A DNA stretch of 53,760 nt from Halomarina oriensis (GTDB lineage: Archaea; Halobacteriota; Halobacteria; Halobacteriales; Haloarculaceae): contig NZ_WSZK01000021.1 in assembly GCF_009791395.1 (NCBI RefSeq), positions 1 through 53,760 of the forward strand, read 5' to 3'. Under the pieces are notes generated by a model, which was given only the letters and a program-made list of their open reading frames with translations, was not told the DNA's origin and ran no database searches. Position 1 is the stretch's first letter. Each line of letters starts with the position of its first letter. The position numbers and the translations under genes were made by a program. Positions 24,790 through 36,351 of the stretch are shown piece after piece.

Positions 24790-27576
24790 GTGGTCGAGGG
24801 ACGTCGCGGTCGGCCCGTTCACACGCCGCCCGCCGCCGACCGCGCGGTCACGACAGGGGTGGCCCCCGTGAGCGTCCGCGAGTCGCTCTCGTCGTACCTC
24901 CCTGGGGACGGTGAACACCGCCGGTTCGTCCAGTACCTCCTCGTCGGACTCGTCGGTATCGGCATCAACCAGGGCGTGCTGTACCTCGCCGCCGGCGTCG
25001 TCGGTCTCTCCTACGTCGTCGGTGGAGTCCTCGGACGCGTCCTGAGCGTCGCCGCGAACTACGCGATGAACGACGCGTGGACCTGGGGTGACCGCGGGGC
25101 GAGCGGCCGTCGAGAGTGGCTGATTCGCGGTGGGAAGTACGTTGCGACGCGCGTCGTCGGCGTCGCCATCGGGACGGCCGCGCTCGTCCTCTTCGTCGAA
25201 GTCCTCGACCTCCACTACCTGCTCGCGAACCTCCTGGCCATCGGTGTCGGCGTCCTCTGGGGGTTCGGCGCGAGCGAACACTGGGTGTGGCAGCCAGCCG
25301 ACGAGGACCAGTCGCTCGACCGGATGAGGGGTCACCGCACCGCCCGGACCGACGGTGCCGGGTCGGACGGTCGGATTCGGACGGCCGTCCGGCGCGTCCG
25401 GAAGCGAGTCGGCTTCGGGAGCCGTGGAACGCTCGCCGGTGGCCGGTTCGGTACCCTCCCCCGCCCGGTCCGACGCGTGCTCGCCATCGACCGACCGACG
25501 TGGCTCGTCTTCGGCCTCGCAACGGTGCTGTTCGTCGTGTTCTCGACGTACACCTCGCTGCTCTACGAGGCGTACGTCCTGACGGGGTCGGACTTCGGGT
25601 CGTACGTCCACATGTTCTCGACGACGCTCGACGGACAGGGCCTGCTCATCCACGGGAAGTACCGTGTGAGCCATCCCGGCGGGTCGTACTTCGGCGCACA
25701 CTTCTCGCTGACTCTGCTGGCGTTCCTCCCACTGTTCGCGCTCGTCTCCTCGCCGTTCACGCTGCTGGTCGCCAAGTCGTTCCTGCTGGCGAGCAGCGTC
25801 GTCGCGCTGTGGGCCGTCGCGCGCCACCACCTCGACAGTGACCGGCTGGCGGGACTGCTCGTCGTCTCCTACGCACTCAACCCGTTCCTGTGGGGGGCGT
25901 GGCTGTTCGACTTCCAGGAGCAGGTGCTACTCCCCGTCCTCGTCTTCGCGGGGTACTACGCCTACGTCAAGCGCCGCTACGCCTGGTTCCTCGTGGCGAT
26001 GGTGCTGGTGATGCTCACCAACGAGTTCGTCATCTACGTCGTCCTCGGCGCGTTCGTCGGCCTCGGGGTCGCGGCCTACCGGGAGGGGCGACTCCGACGC
26101 GAGTCCCCGCTTCTCGCCGTCGGTGTGGCGTGGGCGGTCGGCGTCAAACTCGTCGGCGGTGCCGTCATGGCCCGGTTCAGCGAGTTCTCGGGGATACCGT
26201 ACAGCTCCATCGCCTCGCCGCTACAGGCGTTCGTCCCCGAGGGCCGTGCCTCGACCGGGCAGTTGCTGGCGACGATGATCGAACACCCCGAGGTGGTCTT
26301 CGCCCTCGTCTCGAACGACGCGATGACGAAGTTCCTCTACTTCGTCGCGTTCCTCCTCCCGGTGGCGTTCCTGGCACTCGAAGACGAGATAACGGTCGGC
26401 GCGTTCCTGCCGTTTCTGGGGTTCGCGTGGCTGCTCGCCGGCCGGCCGGTCTACTACACCTTCGGTGCCCACTACCCGCTCTACCTGCTGCCGTTCCTCT
26501 ACATCGGCGCGGTCCGGGTGATGGAGCGGGTGGCTATCGCCCCGCCGTCGCGTGACCTGCTGGCCCGCCTGTTCGCCATCGTCATCGTTGTCAGTGTCGT
26601 GGGTGGCGTCGCAACCGCCCTCGACAGGGGAGCGTTCCCGGTCGTCGACGAGCACACCGAGACGCTCGACGCGGCCATCGACACGATCCCCGAGGACGCC
26701 TCGCTCGTCACGCAGAACGATATCTACCCGCACGTCGCCGAGCGCCCGAACGCGAACTACGTCGTTCGTCCGGACACGTTCCAGGAGTACCAGCGACTGT
26801 ACGGGACGGTCTCGCCGGAGTACATCCTGTACGACACCCGTCTGAAGGGGTCGTCGTTCTGGGCGGAGCGCCTCCAGGAGGCGTTCGGTGACCGACTCTA
26901 CGAGGAGTACGGCGTCTACCGCTACCAGGACGGCATCTACGTCCTCAAGCGTGGCTACTCCGGTCCCGTCCGGTCCGTCACCGAGGCGGGTGGGGTCGAC
27001 CGACGGTACGCTGCCGACCAGTTCGCCGTCAGCGACGGGGCGACGCTGACGGACGGGACCGTCGTCGGTGACGGCACGGGGTCGGGCAACGTCTGGTTCG
27101 GGCCGTACACCCAGCTTCCACCAGGGCAGTACACCGCGACCTACCACGTCAACGTCAGCGGGTCGAACGGGTCGGACGTCGTCGTCCTCAACGTCGCCGC
27201 CGGCGAGGACCACGAGGTGCTGGCGCGCGAACGCGTGGGGTCGACCGACGGCTGGACGACGGTCACGCTGAACTTCACGCTCGACCGGACCACGGGCGAC
27301 GTGGAGTTCCGTGGCGGCCGAACCGGCGAACCGGGGACGGTCCGGTTCGAGTCGGTCGTCGTCGAACGCATCGGCGACAGCCCCGCGAACGGGACGAACG
27401 CGTCGAGCACCGACTCGGGGCAGTCGGTCGGCGGGGAAGCTCCCCGCTCGCTCACGTCGGACCGGACCCACTCCGGTCGGCAGCCCTCGTCTCCCGCCTC
27501 GGTCGTGTCCGCCTCCACATCTCGCTCGACCGGCATCGCGTCTCGACCAACGCCCCTCCACCGACTCCATCCATGA
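24790..27576 (+). CDS. GtrA-DUF2079 fusion membrane protein with C-terminal beta-sandwich domain
   Basis: 928 residues. About 44-168 is a four-helix GtrA domain (bactoprenol-glucose flippase-like, FVQYLLVGLVGIGINQGVLY). After a basic linker, ~237-600 is a polytopic DUF2079 domain, resembling GT-C glycosyltransferases. ~600-740 is its soluble tail, ~745-875 a carbohydrate-binding-like beta sandwich (GPYTQLPPGQYTATYHVNV), and a Ser/Thr-rich tail follows. GTG codons at 24859 or 24868 give a more natural start than the ATG 24790. The stop overlaps the next start by four bases (ATGA). Confidence 0.88.
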   Translation: MVEGRRGRPVHTPPAADRAVTTGVAPVSVRESLSSYLPGDGEHRRFVQYLLVGLVGIGINQGVLYLAAGVVGLSYVVGGVLGRVLSVAANYAMNDAWTWGDRGASGRREWLIRGGKYVATRVVGVAIGTAALVLFVEVLDLHYLLANLLAIGVGVLWGFGASEHWVWQPADEDQSLDRMRGHRTARTDGAGSDGRIRTAVRRVRKRVGFGSRGTLAGGRFGTLPRPVRRVLAIDRPTWLVFGLATVLFVVFSTYTSLLYEAYVLTGSDFGSYVHMFSTTLDGQGLLIHGKYRVSHPGGSYFGAHFSLTLLAFLPLFALVSSPFTLLVAKSFLLASSVVALWAVARHHLDSDRLAGLLVVSYALNPFLWGAWLFDFQEQVLLPVLVFAGYYAYVKRRYAWFLVAMVLVMLTNEFVIYVVLGAFVGLGVAAYREGRLRRESPLLAVGVAWAVGVKLVGGAVMARFSEFSGIPYSSIASPLQAFVPEGRASTGQLLATMIEHPEVVFALVSNDAMTKFLYFVAFLLPVAFLALEDEITVGAFLPFLGFAWLLAGRPVYYTFGAHYPLYLLPFLYIGAVRVMERVAIAPPSRDLLARLFAIVIVVSVVGGVATALDRGAFPVVDEHTETLDAAIDTIPEDASLVTQNDIYPHVAERPNANYVVRPDTFQEYQRLYGTVSPEYILYDTRLKGSSFWAERLQEAFGDRLYEEYGVYRYQDGIYVLKRGYSGPVRSVTEAGGVDRRYAADQFAVSDGATLTDGTVVGDGTGSGNVWFGPYTQLPPGQYTATYHVNVSGSNGSDVVVLNVAAGEDHEVLARERVGSTDGWTTVTLNFTLDRTTGDVEFRGGRTGEPGTVRFESVVVERIGDSPANGTNASSTDSGQSVGGEAPRSLTSDRTHSGRQPSSPASVVSASTSRSTGIASRPTPLHRLHP

Positions 27577-28931
27577 ATGTCCTACTCGTCACTATCGACG
27601 CGTGGCGGGCCTCTCACGCCTCGTTCGCGGGAGCGGACCGCTCGTACACACCGACTCTCGAATCGCTCGCAACCGACGGCGTCGCCTTCACGCAGGCGGT
27701 CAGCCACGGCCCGGCGACCCCGTACGCGTTCCCGGCGCTGTTCACGTCGACACAACCGCTCGACCACGGCGGCTACGAACGGATCGCCCCCGAGCGTCGG
27801 CTACTCAGCGAGACGCTGGCCGACGCCGACCACCGGTGTGTCGGCGTCCACGGGAACCCGTGGCTCGGCGAGAAGTACGGCTACGCGCGTGGCTACGACG
27901 CCTACCACGACGTCGGGGAGTTCACACTGCCGCTGCTCGACCGGACGCGCGAACTGCTCATCGACCGGTTCGGCCTCGACCACCCCGTCTACCGGGCCGC
28001 CCAGACCGTCTATCGGCGTGCACAGGGTCCGATTCAGCGACTCCGAAGCGACACCGGGGAGGCGGCCGAAGTGACCGTCGCTCGGGAGGCGTTGCGCGAC
28101 GGGTCGGACTTCGTCTGGATGCACCTGCTCGCACCCCACGCCCCGTACGACCCACCGGAACGACACCGGGAGTGGGCCGACGTCCCGGCCGACGTCGACG
28201 GAACGGCACTCTCGACGCGTGCTCAGCGTGACCCCGACGGTCTCGGCGACGCGGAGCGTGAGACCATCGAACGGCTGTACGCCGCGTCGGTTCGCCACGC
28301 GGACGAGCAGGTCGGGTCGGTGCTCGAAGCGGCGACAGACGAGACGCTCGTCGTCGTGACGGCCGACCACGGCGAGGCGCTGTTCGAACACGGGCAGGTC
28401 GGCCACGAACCGGCGCTGTACGACGAACTCGTCCACGTTCCGCTGCTGGTCCGCCCGCCAGCGTCGACGCCCGTCGAGGCCGGGCGGGTCGACACGCAGG
28501 TCCGTCACGTCGACGTCGCGCCGACGATTCTCGACTACGCGGGCGTCGACGCGCCGTCGACGTTCACGGGGCGTTCGCTCCGGCCGCTCGTCGAGGGAGC
28601 CTCGGGTGAGGAGACGACGGACCGTATCGCCGTCTCCGAGGTCGCTTCGTCGCGGACGACGCCGGGACGTGTCGCTCCCGAGGCGCTACAGGTCGCGGTC
28701 CGACTCCCCGACCGGAAGCTGATCGCAACCACCGACGAGGTCCGCGGATACGACCTGCAGGAGGACCCCGGTGAGCGGGCCCCGACCGTCGACCCCGAAG
28801 GGGAGCGGTGGACCGCTCTCTACGACGCACTCACCGATCGGCGGGCGTCTATCGCGTTCACCGAGACCCACACCGCCGACCGCGACGAGGCGGTCGAACA
28901 GCGGCTCAAGGACCTCGGCTACCTCGACTGA
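27573..28931 (+). CDS. Sulfatase/alkaline-phosphatase superfamily enzyme, surface-glycan linked
   Basis: 452 residues. Metal-binding D9 (LLVTIDAWR) and VVVTADHGEALFEH are canonical. The formylglycine motif (C/S)-x-P-x-R is absent: the site reads HGPATPYAFPAL, so a Thr (T49) would be the nucleophile, as in phosphotransferases of this superfamily (phosphoethanolamine- or phosphoglycerol-type transferases). No transmembrane anchor or signal peptide is seen, so it may act in the cytoplasm. It overlaps the DUF2079 gene by 4 bp. The RLKDLGYLD C-terminus is common in haloarchaeal relatives. Confidence 0.86.
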   Translation: MNVLLVTIDAWRASHASFAGADRSYTPTLESLATDGVAFTQAVSHGPATPYAFPALFTSTQPLDHGGYERIAPERRLLSETLADADHRCVGVHGNPWLGEKYGYARGYDAYHDVGEFTLPLLDRTRELLIDRFGLDHPVYRAAQTVYRRAQGPIQRLRSDTGEAAEVTVAREALRDGSDFVWMHLLAPHAPYDPPERHREWADVPADVDGTALSTRAQRDPDGLGDAERETIERLYAASVRHADEQVGSVLEAATDETLVVVTADHGEALFEHGQVGHEPALYDELVHVPLLVRPPASTPVEAGRVDTQVRHVDVAPTILDYAGVDAPSTFTGRSLRPLVEGASGEETTDRIAVSEVASSRTTPGRVAPEALQVAVRLPDRKLIATTDEVRGYDLQEDPGERAPTVDPEGERWTALYDALTDRRASIAFTETHTADRDEAVEQRLKDLGYLD

Positions 28932-28943
28932 GCCGCGTCGCAC

Positions 28944-29732
28944 TCAGCAGTCCGAGCGACGACGCAGCGTGTACAGGTGTCTGAGAAACTCGATATACTC
29001 CTGTCCGCTCAGCTTCGACTCCCCACGCTCGCGTTCGTGGAAGACGTAGGGCACCTCGACGACCCGGTCGTGTTCGCAGACGGCCAGCAGTTCGAGGAGG
29101 ATCTTGTAGCCCGTCGGCGCGAACTCACAGCCGGCGAGAAGCTCACGCCGCACCGCGAAGAACCCGCTGAGCGGGTCGTGGATGGGCCGTGCGTTGGGAA
29201 CGGTGGCCCGGGTGAGCAGGGTCGCCGTCCGACTCACGACTCGACGATACACCGACCAGCCGTCGATACCACCGCCGTCGACGTGTCGGCTCCCGACGAC
29301 GATGTCGGCCCCGTCACCGAAGCCGTCGGCGAGTTCCGGGAGCAGTTCTGGCGGGTGCTGGAGGTCGGCGTCGATGACGACACAGTACTCGTGGCGAGCC
29401 TCGTCGAACCCCCGCAGGACGGCCGTCGCCAGTCCTCGGTCGTGTTGCCGCCGGACGACGCGGACTCGGTCGTCGTCGTCGTACTGGTCACGAGCGACCC
29501 GCCAGGTCTCATCGGGCGAGTCGTCGTCGACGACGACTATCTCGAACGGTCGGTCGTCGAGCGCGTCACGGCAGCGGTCGACCGTTCGCCGAACGTTCGT
29601 CCGCTCGTTGTACGTCGGGACGACCACGGAGAGGCCGCCACCCTCCCACTCCGGGTCCGTCTCCAGCACCTCGGACGTGCGTTCCGGCGGTCGTACTGAC
29701 GTCGCCTGCCTGTCGGTAGGTTCGGTGGACAT
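28944..29732 (-). CDS. Dolichol-phosphate-mannose synthase-like GT2 glycosyltransferase
   Basis: 262 residues from the ATG at 29732; a GTG-type start at 29777 would add 15. The GT-A core is LSVVVPTYNERTNV, IVVVDDDSPDET and VVIDADLQHPPELLP, with DADLQHP as the metal-binding DXD equivalent. No transmembrane segment is apparent, fitting DPM1-like soluble synthases that charge dolichyl phosphate with a hexose. It converges on the sulfatase-like gene, with stops 12 bp apart, so it may supply sugar to the neighbouring pathway. Confidence 0.9.
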   Translation of the reverse strand: MSTEPTDRQATSVRPPERTSEVLETDPEWEGGGLSVVVPTYNERTNVRRTVDRCRDALDDRPFEIVVVDDDSPDETWRVARDQYDDDDRVRVVRRQHDRGLATAVLRGFDEARHEYCVVIDADLQHPPELLPELADGFGDGADIVVGSRHVDGGGIDGWSVYRRVVSRTATLLTRATVPNARPIHDPLSGFFAVRRELLAGCEFAPTGYKILLELLAVCEHDRVVEVPYVFHERERGESKLSGQEYIEFLRHLYTLRRRSDC

Positions 29733-30377
29733 CTCCTGCCGCGCCCTTCTTAGACTGGGGTAATGTACGGTCGTCATCGTTCAACAATTTCCTCGGAGTT
29801 AACCTGATTTGGGGCGTGAAATATACAGAAAAGACACACTCGTCTACTAGACACAACGCTCGATTGGCGAAACTCGCGTATCGAGAAATACTGGGTCAGT
29901 TCCGAGACTCAGAGAAGCGGCTCAGAGGCTCTCTGAACCCGGGTTGTTGGGGAAAGCGCACTAGTCCGAGTTCTGAACTGTACTCGTATGCGTATTATTC
30001 AGGGGAGCTTTTTCACACGGAGGTGAGTAAACGACCACCTACCGACAACGAAACGGTCGGCGCCAGCGGATTCGCTCCCTACTATCGTTCCACGACGTAC
30101 CCATCCCCACCACGGCCGCCCCTTCCTCCGGTGGGGATGCGGTAGATTCGCCGCGGGCCGGACTCGTGGCGTACGCTCGACCGGGACACTGGACGGCCCA
30201 CGGCCGTGTCGCCCGTCGGCGCTCGGACCCGTGCGTCGTCGGTCGGTGAACTCGTCGGCCGGTCTCGAGGCCGACCCTGGCAGCGCACTGCCCTGATTTC
30301 GTATAGCGGCACTCGATTCACTACCGGCTGGTTCGCCGACGCGGGGGGCTTTTCCCTCCTGACCGTGAACGACGTGT
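29733..30377. other. Long AT-enriched spacer with hairpins, no supported gene
   Basis: This 645-bp gap between divergent genes is less GC-rich than its surroundings over 29740-30030. It contains TATA-like AAATATACAG near 29819 and an inverted repeat TCAGAGA...TCTCTGA (29909-29915/29930-29936) inside a further GGGT...ACCC frame (29893-29896/29937-29940). A 109-residue frame (29816-30145) shows no domain and a Pro/Arg tail. Promoters for both flanking genes must lie here, and a small RNA is possible. Confidence 0.4.
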
Positions 30378-31283
30378 ATGGTGCGGAACGTCGCCGATTT
30401 CTTCCCCGATCTCCAGACGGAGGACTTCTATCTGCTCTCGGGGCTCGAACACGGGATGCGGTTCTCCGAGTGGGTCGCCACCGAGAAACTGACCGAGTTC
30501 GCTCGCCTCGACGACGAGGAGGTCGAGTACCGACTCGACCGCTGTGAGGACCGCGGCCTCGTCGAACGCAAGACCATCCAGTATCTGGGCTTTCGCCTCA
30601 CCTTCGAGGGGTACGACGCGCTCGCGTTGCGGACGTTCGCCGAACGCGAGACCATCGAGGGCTTCGGCGCACCGCTGGGCGTCGGCAAGGAGAGCGACGT
30701 CTACGAGGTCCGTTCGTACAAGCCGCTCGCCCTGAAGTTCCACCGCGAGGGCTACACCAACTTCCGAGAGGTACGCAAGGAGCGCGACTACACCTCCGAC
30801 AACCGCCACGTCTCGTGGTTCTACACCGCGCGGAAGGCCGCCGAGCGCGAGTACGAGGCGCTGGAGGCGGTCTACCCCGAAGTCCGCGTCCCCCGACCCA
30901 TCGACCAGAACCGTCACGGCATCGTGATGGAGAAGCTCTCGGGCGTCGAACTCTCGAAGGCGAAACTCGACCCCGGCCAGGCCGTCGGCGTCCTCGACCT
31001 GATTCTCGACGAACTCGCCGCGGCCTACCGGGCGGGGTACGTCCACGCGGACATGAGCGAGTACAACGTCTTCGTCGACAGCGACGGCGTGACGGTGTTC
31101 GACTGGCCACAGGCCGTCTCGACCGACCACGAGAACGCCGACGAGTTCCTGGAGCGTGACGTGGAGAACCTCGTGGGCTACTTCCGCCGCAAACACCCCA
31201 AACAGGTCGGCGACCCGGACGTTCGAGCCGTCCCCGAGACGCTCCGGAACGACGAGTTCGAGTCGGTCCGCGACCACCGCTGA
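30378..31283 (+). CDS. rio2: Rio2 atypical serine/threonine kinase
   Basis: 301 residues. An N-terminal winged helix (1-90) precedes the kinase core. Flexible P-loop is LGVGKESDVYEV (100-111), Lys120 is the ATP lysine, the catalytic loop HADMSEYN has D225 and N230, and the metal-binding D242 lies in VFDWPQAV. Rio2 acts in late 30S ribosome maturation as an ATPase. Length is standard for archaea. The start ATG 30378 follows a purine-poor region, so the transcript is probably leaderless or short-leadered. Confidence 0.95.
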   Translation: MVRNVADFFPDLQTEDFYLLSGLEHGMRFSEWVATEKLTEFARLDDEEVEYRLDRCEDRGLVERKTIQYLGFRLTFEGYDALALRTFAERETIEGFGAPLGVGKESDVYEVRSYKPLALKFHREGYTNFREVRKERDYTSDNRHVSWFYTARKAAEREYEALEAVYPEVRVPRPIDQNRHGIVMEKLSGVELSKAKLDPGQAVGVLDLILDELAAAYRAGYVHADMSEYNVFVDSDGVTVFDWPQAVSTDHENADEFLERDVENLVGYFRRKHPKQVGDPDVRAVPETLRNDEFESVRDHR

Positions 31284-31476
31284 CACCGCTCGACACTCTC
31301 GACTGCAAGCACCGGCGAGAACCGCACGGACCGGCCAGCGACGGCTTCGACGGTTCGGGGCCGTCCGCTATGATAAACCTACCTGAGCTATACTGAATCC
31401 CCGCTCGGCGCACGAACGCTCTTGTCGCTCGGTCGTGAGCACTCGTCGTGATGGCTCTCCGACCCGTGAGCGGACG

Positions 31477-32346
31477 ATGACCGACGACGGTCGTGACGGC
31501 GGGCCTCCCGAGGGGTGGCCGACGCCGACTCCCGGCCAGATTCGGGTGCTACTACTCGGTACGTACCACATGGACAACCCGGAGATGGACGCGACGACGT
31601 TCGACGCCGACGACGTACTCTCCGCACGCCGGCAGGCGGACCTCCGGGAACTGGGTGGACACCTCGTCGGGTGGTCGCCGGACCTCGTCGCCGTCGAACG
31701 ACCCTCCGAACACCGCGAGACGCTCGTCGAGCAGTACGAACAGTACCGGTCGGGCGAGCGCCGCTACGACCGCGAGGAGCGATTCGAATCGACGGACCCA
31801 CAGCGCGAGGACGACACCACCGAGTGTCGCAACGAAGTCGTCCAGGTCGGGTTCCGACTCGCCGACCGTCTCGACCACGACCGGGTCGCGCCGGTCGACC
31901 ACACGCTCTCGCTCGACGGCGAGGCGTTGACGTCGCCCGAGGAACGCGACCCGGTGCCGCCGAAGAAGGGCGACTACACCCTCCCGGACTTCCAAGCGCA
32001 CGTGGACGCGGAGGCCGAACTGCTCCGCGAGTCGACGATCCCGGAGTTCCTCGCTTACAAGAACGGCTCCGAAGCGCTCCGACTGAACCACGACGGGATG
32101 TTCGAGTGGTTCCTCCGTGGCGAGGGCGAGGAGTTCGACGGTCCCGAACTGCTCACCGACTGGTACGAGCGCAACGTCAGGACCGTCCACAACCTCTGGA
32201 CGGCGGTCGACGAGGACACCGAGCGGGTCGTGCTCCCCATCGGGTCGGGCCACGTTCGGGTGCTGCGCCACCTGCTCGACGAGGCACCGATGTTCTGTCC
32301 GGTGAGTCCGTTGTCGCTCCTGCCCGAGCCGACGGGGCGGAACTGA
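31477..32346 (+). CDS. DUF5694-like protein (TraB-related fold)
   Basis: 289 residues from the ATG at 31477; an in-frame GTG at 31435 would add 14 unremarkable residues. The N-terminal IRVLLLGTYHMDNPEMDA and LVAVERPSEHRETLVEQY match DUF5694, which shares the TraB/EreA/ChaN-like active-site layout (G-T-x-H and conserved Glu). The C-terminus includes VVLPIGSGHVRVLRHLL, with a GSGH motif typical of the family. It is soluble, monocistronic and convergent with the ABC transporter gene (3 bp between stops). Activity is unknown. Confidence 0.8.
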   Translation: MTDDGRDGGPPEGWPTPTPGQIRVLLLGTYHMDNPEMDATTFDADDVLSARRQADLRELGGHLVGWSPDLVAVERPSEHRETLVEQYEQYRSGERRYDREERFESTDPQREDDTTECRNEVVQVGFRLADRLDHDRVAPVDHTLSLDGEALTSPEERDPVPPKKGDYTLPDFQAHVDAEAELLRESTIPEFLAYKNGSEALRLNHDGMFEWFLRGEGEEFDGPELLTDWYERNVRTVHNLWTAVDEDTERVVLPIGSGHVRVLRHLLDEAPMFCPVSPLSLLPEPTGRN

Positions 32347-32349
32347 CGC

Positions 32350-34254
<1,905 letters not shown>

Positions 34255-34436
34255 TCACCCCCCAGCGCGTCGATACCGACGACTCTCCGGTGTGTTCTCA
34301 TTCACCTCGGGTAAGCGTCTCGCGGTGATAACGCGAGCGGTAACGGTGACCGAACGCGGTGACACCCACGTAACCGATAGCGGACGGCCTCGCCGCCTCA
34401 CGAGGGGCTATTCGTTCGAACGGCGTTCACCGAGTG

Positions 34437-34898
34437 ATGGCAACGACCACAGAGACCAGCGACGCCGGCAGCCTCGACGACGTCCCCGTCGAGACGGCAG
34501 ACGAGGGCGACACCGACCGCGTCCCCGACGACGCACTGTTCTTCCGGATGGCCCGCCTGCTGTTCGGGGCGGTGCTCGTGTTCACGGGACTCAACCACTT
34601 CCAGAACACCGAGGCGATGGCGGGGTACGCCGACGCGAAGGGCATCCCGAACGCCGAGACGATGGTGCCGCTCTCGGGTGGCCTGCTCGTGTTCAGCGGC
34701 CTCGGTATCGCGCTCTGGAAACTGCCGAAACTCGCCGCGGGCGCGGCCGCGACGTTCCTCGTCGCCGCGACGCCGACGATGCACGACTTCTGGAACGCCG
34801 ACGAAGAGGAGAAACAGACCGAGACGAACGCGTTCCTCAAGAACGTCGCCATGCTCGGCGGCGCGTTCGCGTTCCTCGTCCGCGCGAACGACGACTGA
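34437..34898 (+). CDS. DoxX family membrane protein
   Basis: 153 residues from the ATG at 34437 (a GTG immediately precedes it). An acidic soluble head of ~35 residues is followed by four hydrophobic helices; LLFGAVLVFTGLNHFQNTE and GYADAKGIPNAETMVPLSGG match the DoxX consensus. DoxX proteins couple to quinol or thiol oxidation in some archaea and bacteria, but many are of unknown role. It is divergent from the ABC exporter, with a 182-bp spacer, and monocistronic. Confidence 0.87.
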   Translation: MATTTETSDAGSLDDVPVETADEGDTDRVPDDALFFRMARLLFGAVLVFTGLNHFQNTEAMAGYADAKGIPNAETMVPLSGGLLVFSGLGIALWKLPKLAAGAAATFLVAATPTMHDFWNADEEEKQTETNAFLKNVAMLGGAFAFLVRANDD

Positions 34899-34967
34899 AC
34901 GACCGCACGACTCCTCACGACCTGCCACTCACACTGGTCGACTTCCCGGTGTGATGAATTACGGTAA

Positions 34968-35027
34968 TTTTTGCGAACTCGTTTATTATCAGATTCCCGA
35001 AAGGTCTTTCGCAGTTTACGTGGAGGT
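34968..35027 (+). promoter_or_regulatory. Promoter and ribosome-binding site of the trans-sulfuration gene
   Basis: AT-rich region with TTTTTGCGAA (34968-34977), TATA-like TTTATTATC (34981-34989) and the Shine-Dalgarno GGAGGTG (35021-35027) ahead of ATG 35034. The TTTTGCG-A word recurs in the trkA promoter at 36836-36845. Confidence 0.5.
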
Positions 35028-35033
35028 GCGAGT

Positions 35034-36260
35034 ATGTCCCACGACTCTCACGTCGAGACGCGCGCGGTCAGTCACGGTGAGGAACCGGCCCCCGAGACCG
35101 GTCGTGGCGACGTCGTCTCGCCCATCCACCTCGCGTCGACGTTCGCGCTGCCGGCGCTCGACACCGGTCTCTCGCTCGAGGACGTCGACCCCGCTCGCGG
35201 GGAGTTCCTCTACTCGCGGCTGTCGAACCCGACGCGCCACGCCGTCGAGCAGCGCCTCGCCGCCCTCGAAGGCGGCACCCACGGTTTCGCGTTCTCCTCG
35301 GGGACGGCGGCCATCAACACCGCCCTGCTCGCCACCGTCGAACCGGGCGACCACGTCGTCGCCTTCGACGACCTCTACGCCGGCACGCGCCGGATGCTCG
35401 AAGAACTGTTCGTGAAGCGCCTGAACGTCGAGGTGTCGTTCGTCGACGCCACCGACACCGGGAACGTCGAAGCGGCCATCCGCGAGGACACCCGGCTCGT
35501 CTGGATGGAGACGCCGACGAACCCACTGATGAAGCTCTGTGATATCGGTGCCATCGCCTCGGTCGCCCACGAGCACGGTGCGTTGCTCGGCGTCGACAAC
35601 ACGTTCATGAGTCCGCTCTGTCAGCGACCGCTCGCGCTGGGCGCGGACCTCGTCGCCCACTCGACGACGAAGTATCTTAACGGCCACTCCGACAGCGTCG
35701 GCGGGGCGCTCGTCACCGACTGCGACGAACTGGCCGAATCCCTGGGGTTCCTCCAGCAGGTCGCCCTCGGCAACATGCTCGCCCCCTTCGACAGCTACCT
35801 CCTCCTGCGCGGGACGAAGACCCTGCCCGTGCGGATGCGTCAGCACGAGGCCAACGCCCGGCGTATCGCCGAGTACCTGGAGGACCACGAGCAGGTCTCC
35901 CGCGTCCTCTACCCCGGTCTCGAATCCCACCCGCAGTACGACCTCGCCCGCGAGCAGCAGACCGGCTTCGGCGGCGTCCTCTCGTTCGAACTCGACGGCG
36001 ACATCGACGACGTGGTGGCGTTCCTCGGGAATCTGGAACAGTTCACGCTCGCGGTGAGCCTCGGCGGCGTCGAGAGCCTCATCGAGTGTCCCGCCGCGAT
36101 GACCCACGAACCCATCCCCCGCGAGGAACGCGAAGCCGTCGGCATCACCGACACCCTGATTCGCGTCTCGGTGGGCATCGAGCACGTCGAGGACCTCCTC
36201 GCGGATCTCGACCGTGGCTTCGCGGCGGTCGACGCCACCCACCAGTCACCGTCGCCGTAA
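35034..36260 (+). CDS. Trans-sulfuration PLP enzyme (cystathionine gamma-synthase/lyase family)
   Basis: 408 residues from the ATG at 35034. The PLP-binding lysine sits in HSTTKYLNGHSD. Other family blocks are PIHLASTFALP, YSRLSNPTRHAVEQRLAALEGG, ETPTNPLMKLCDI and SLGGVESLIECPAAMTH. The enzyme forms or cleaves C-S bonds between homoserine esters, cysteine and cystathionine, or adds sulfide. Synthase and lyase activities cannot be told apart. It is likely soluble and homotetrameric. An Lrp-type regulator follows 91 bp downstream. Confidence 0.92.
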   Translation: MSHDSHVETRAVSHGEEPAPETGRGDVVSPIHLASTFALPALDTGLSLEDVDPARGEFLYSRLSNPTRHAVEQRLAALEGGTHGFAFSSGTAAINTALLATVEPGDHVVAFDDLYAGTRRMLEELFVKRLNVEVSFVDATDTGNVEAAIREDTRLVWMETPTNPLMKLCDIGAIASVAHEHGALLGVDNTFMSPLCQRPLALGADLVAHSTTKYLNGHSDSVGGALVTDCDELAESLGFLQQVALGNMLAPFDSYLLLRGTKTLPVRMRQHEANARRIAEYLEDHEQVSRVLYPGLESHPQYDLAREQQTGFGGVLSFELDGDIDDVVAFLGNLEQFTLAVSLGGVESLIECPAAMTHEPIPREEREAVGITDTLIRVSVGIEHVEDLLADLDRGFAAVDATHQSPSP

Positions 36261-36351
36261 CCCGCCCGGCCCGCGTTCTGCCCTCCACCGTTCGCTCGTC
36301 GTCTCGTTTCGACCGGGGGGTATTTCGGCCGGTGGGGTGTGGTCTCCCTGT

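Noticed and set aside
29816-30145. 109-residue plus-strand frame
   Set aside because: No domain, an unlikely Pro/Arg tail and codon use unlike the flanking genes.
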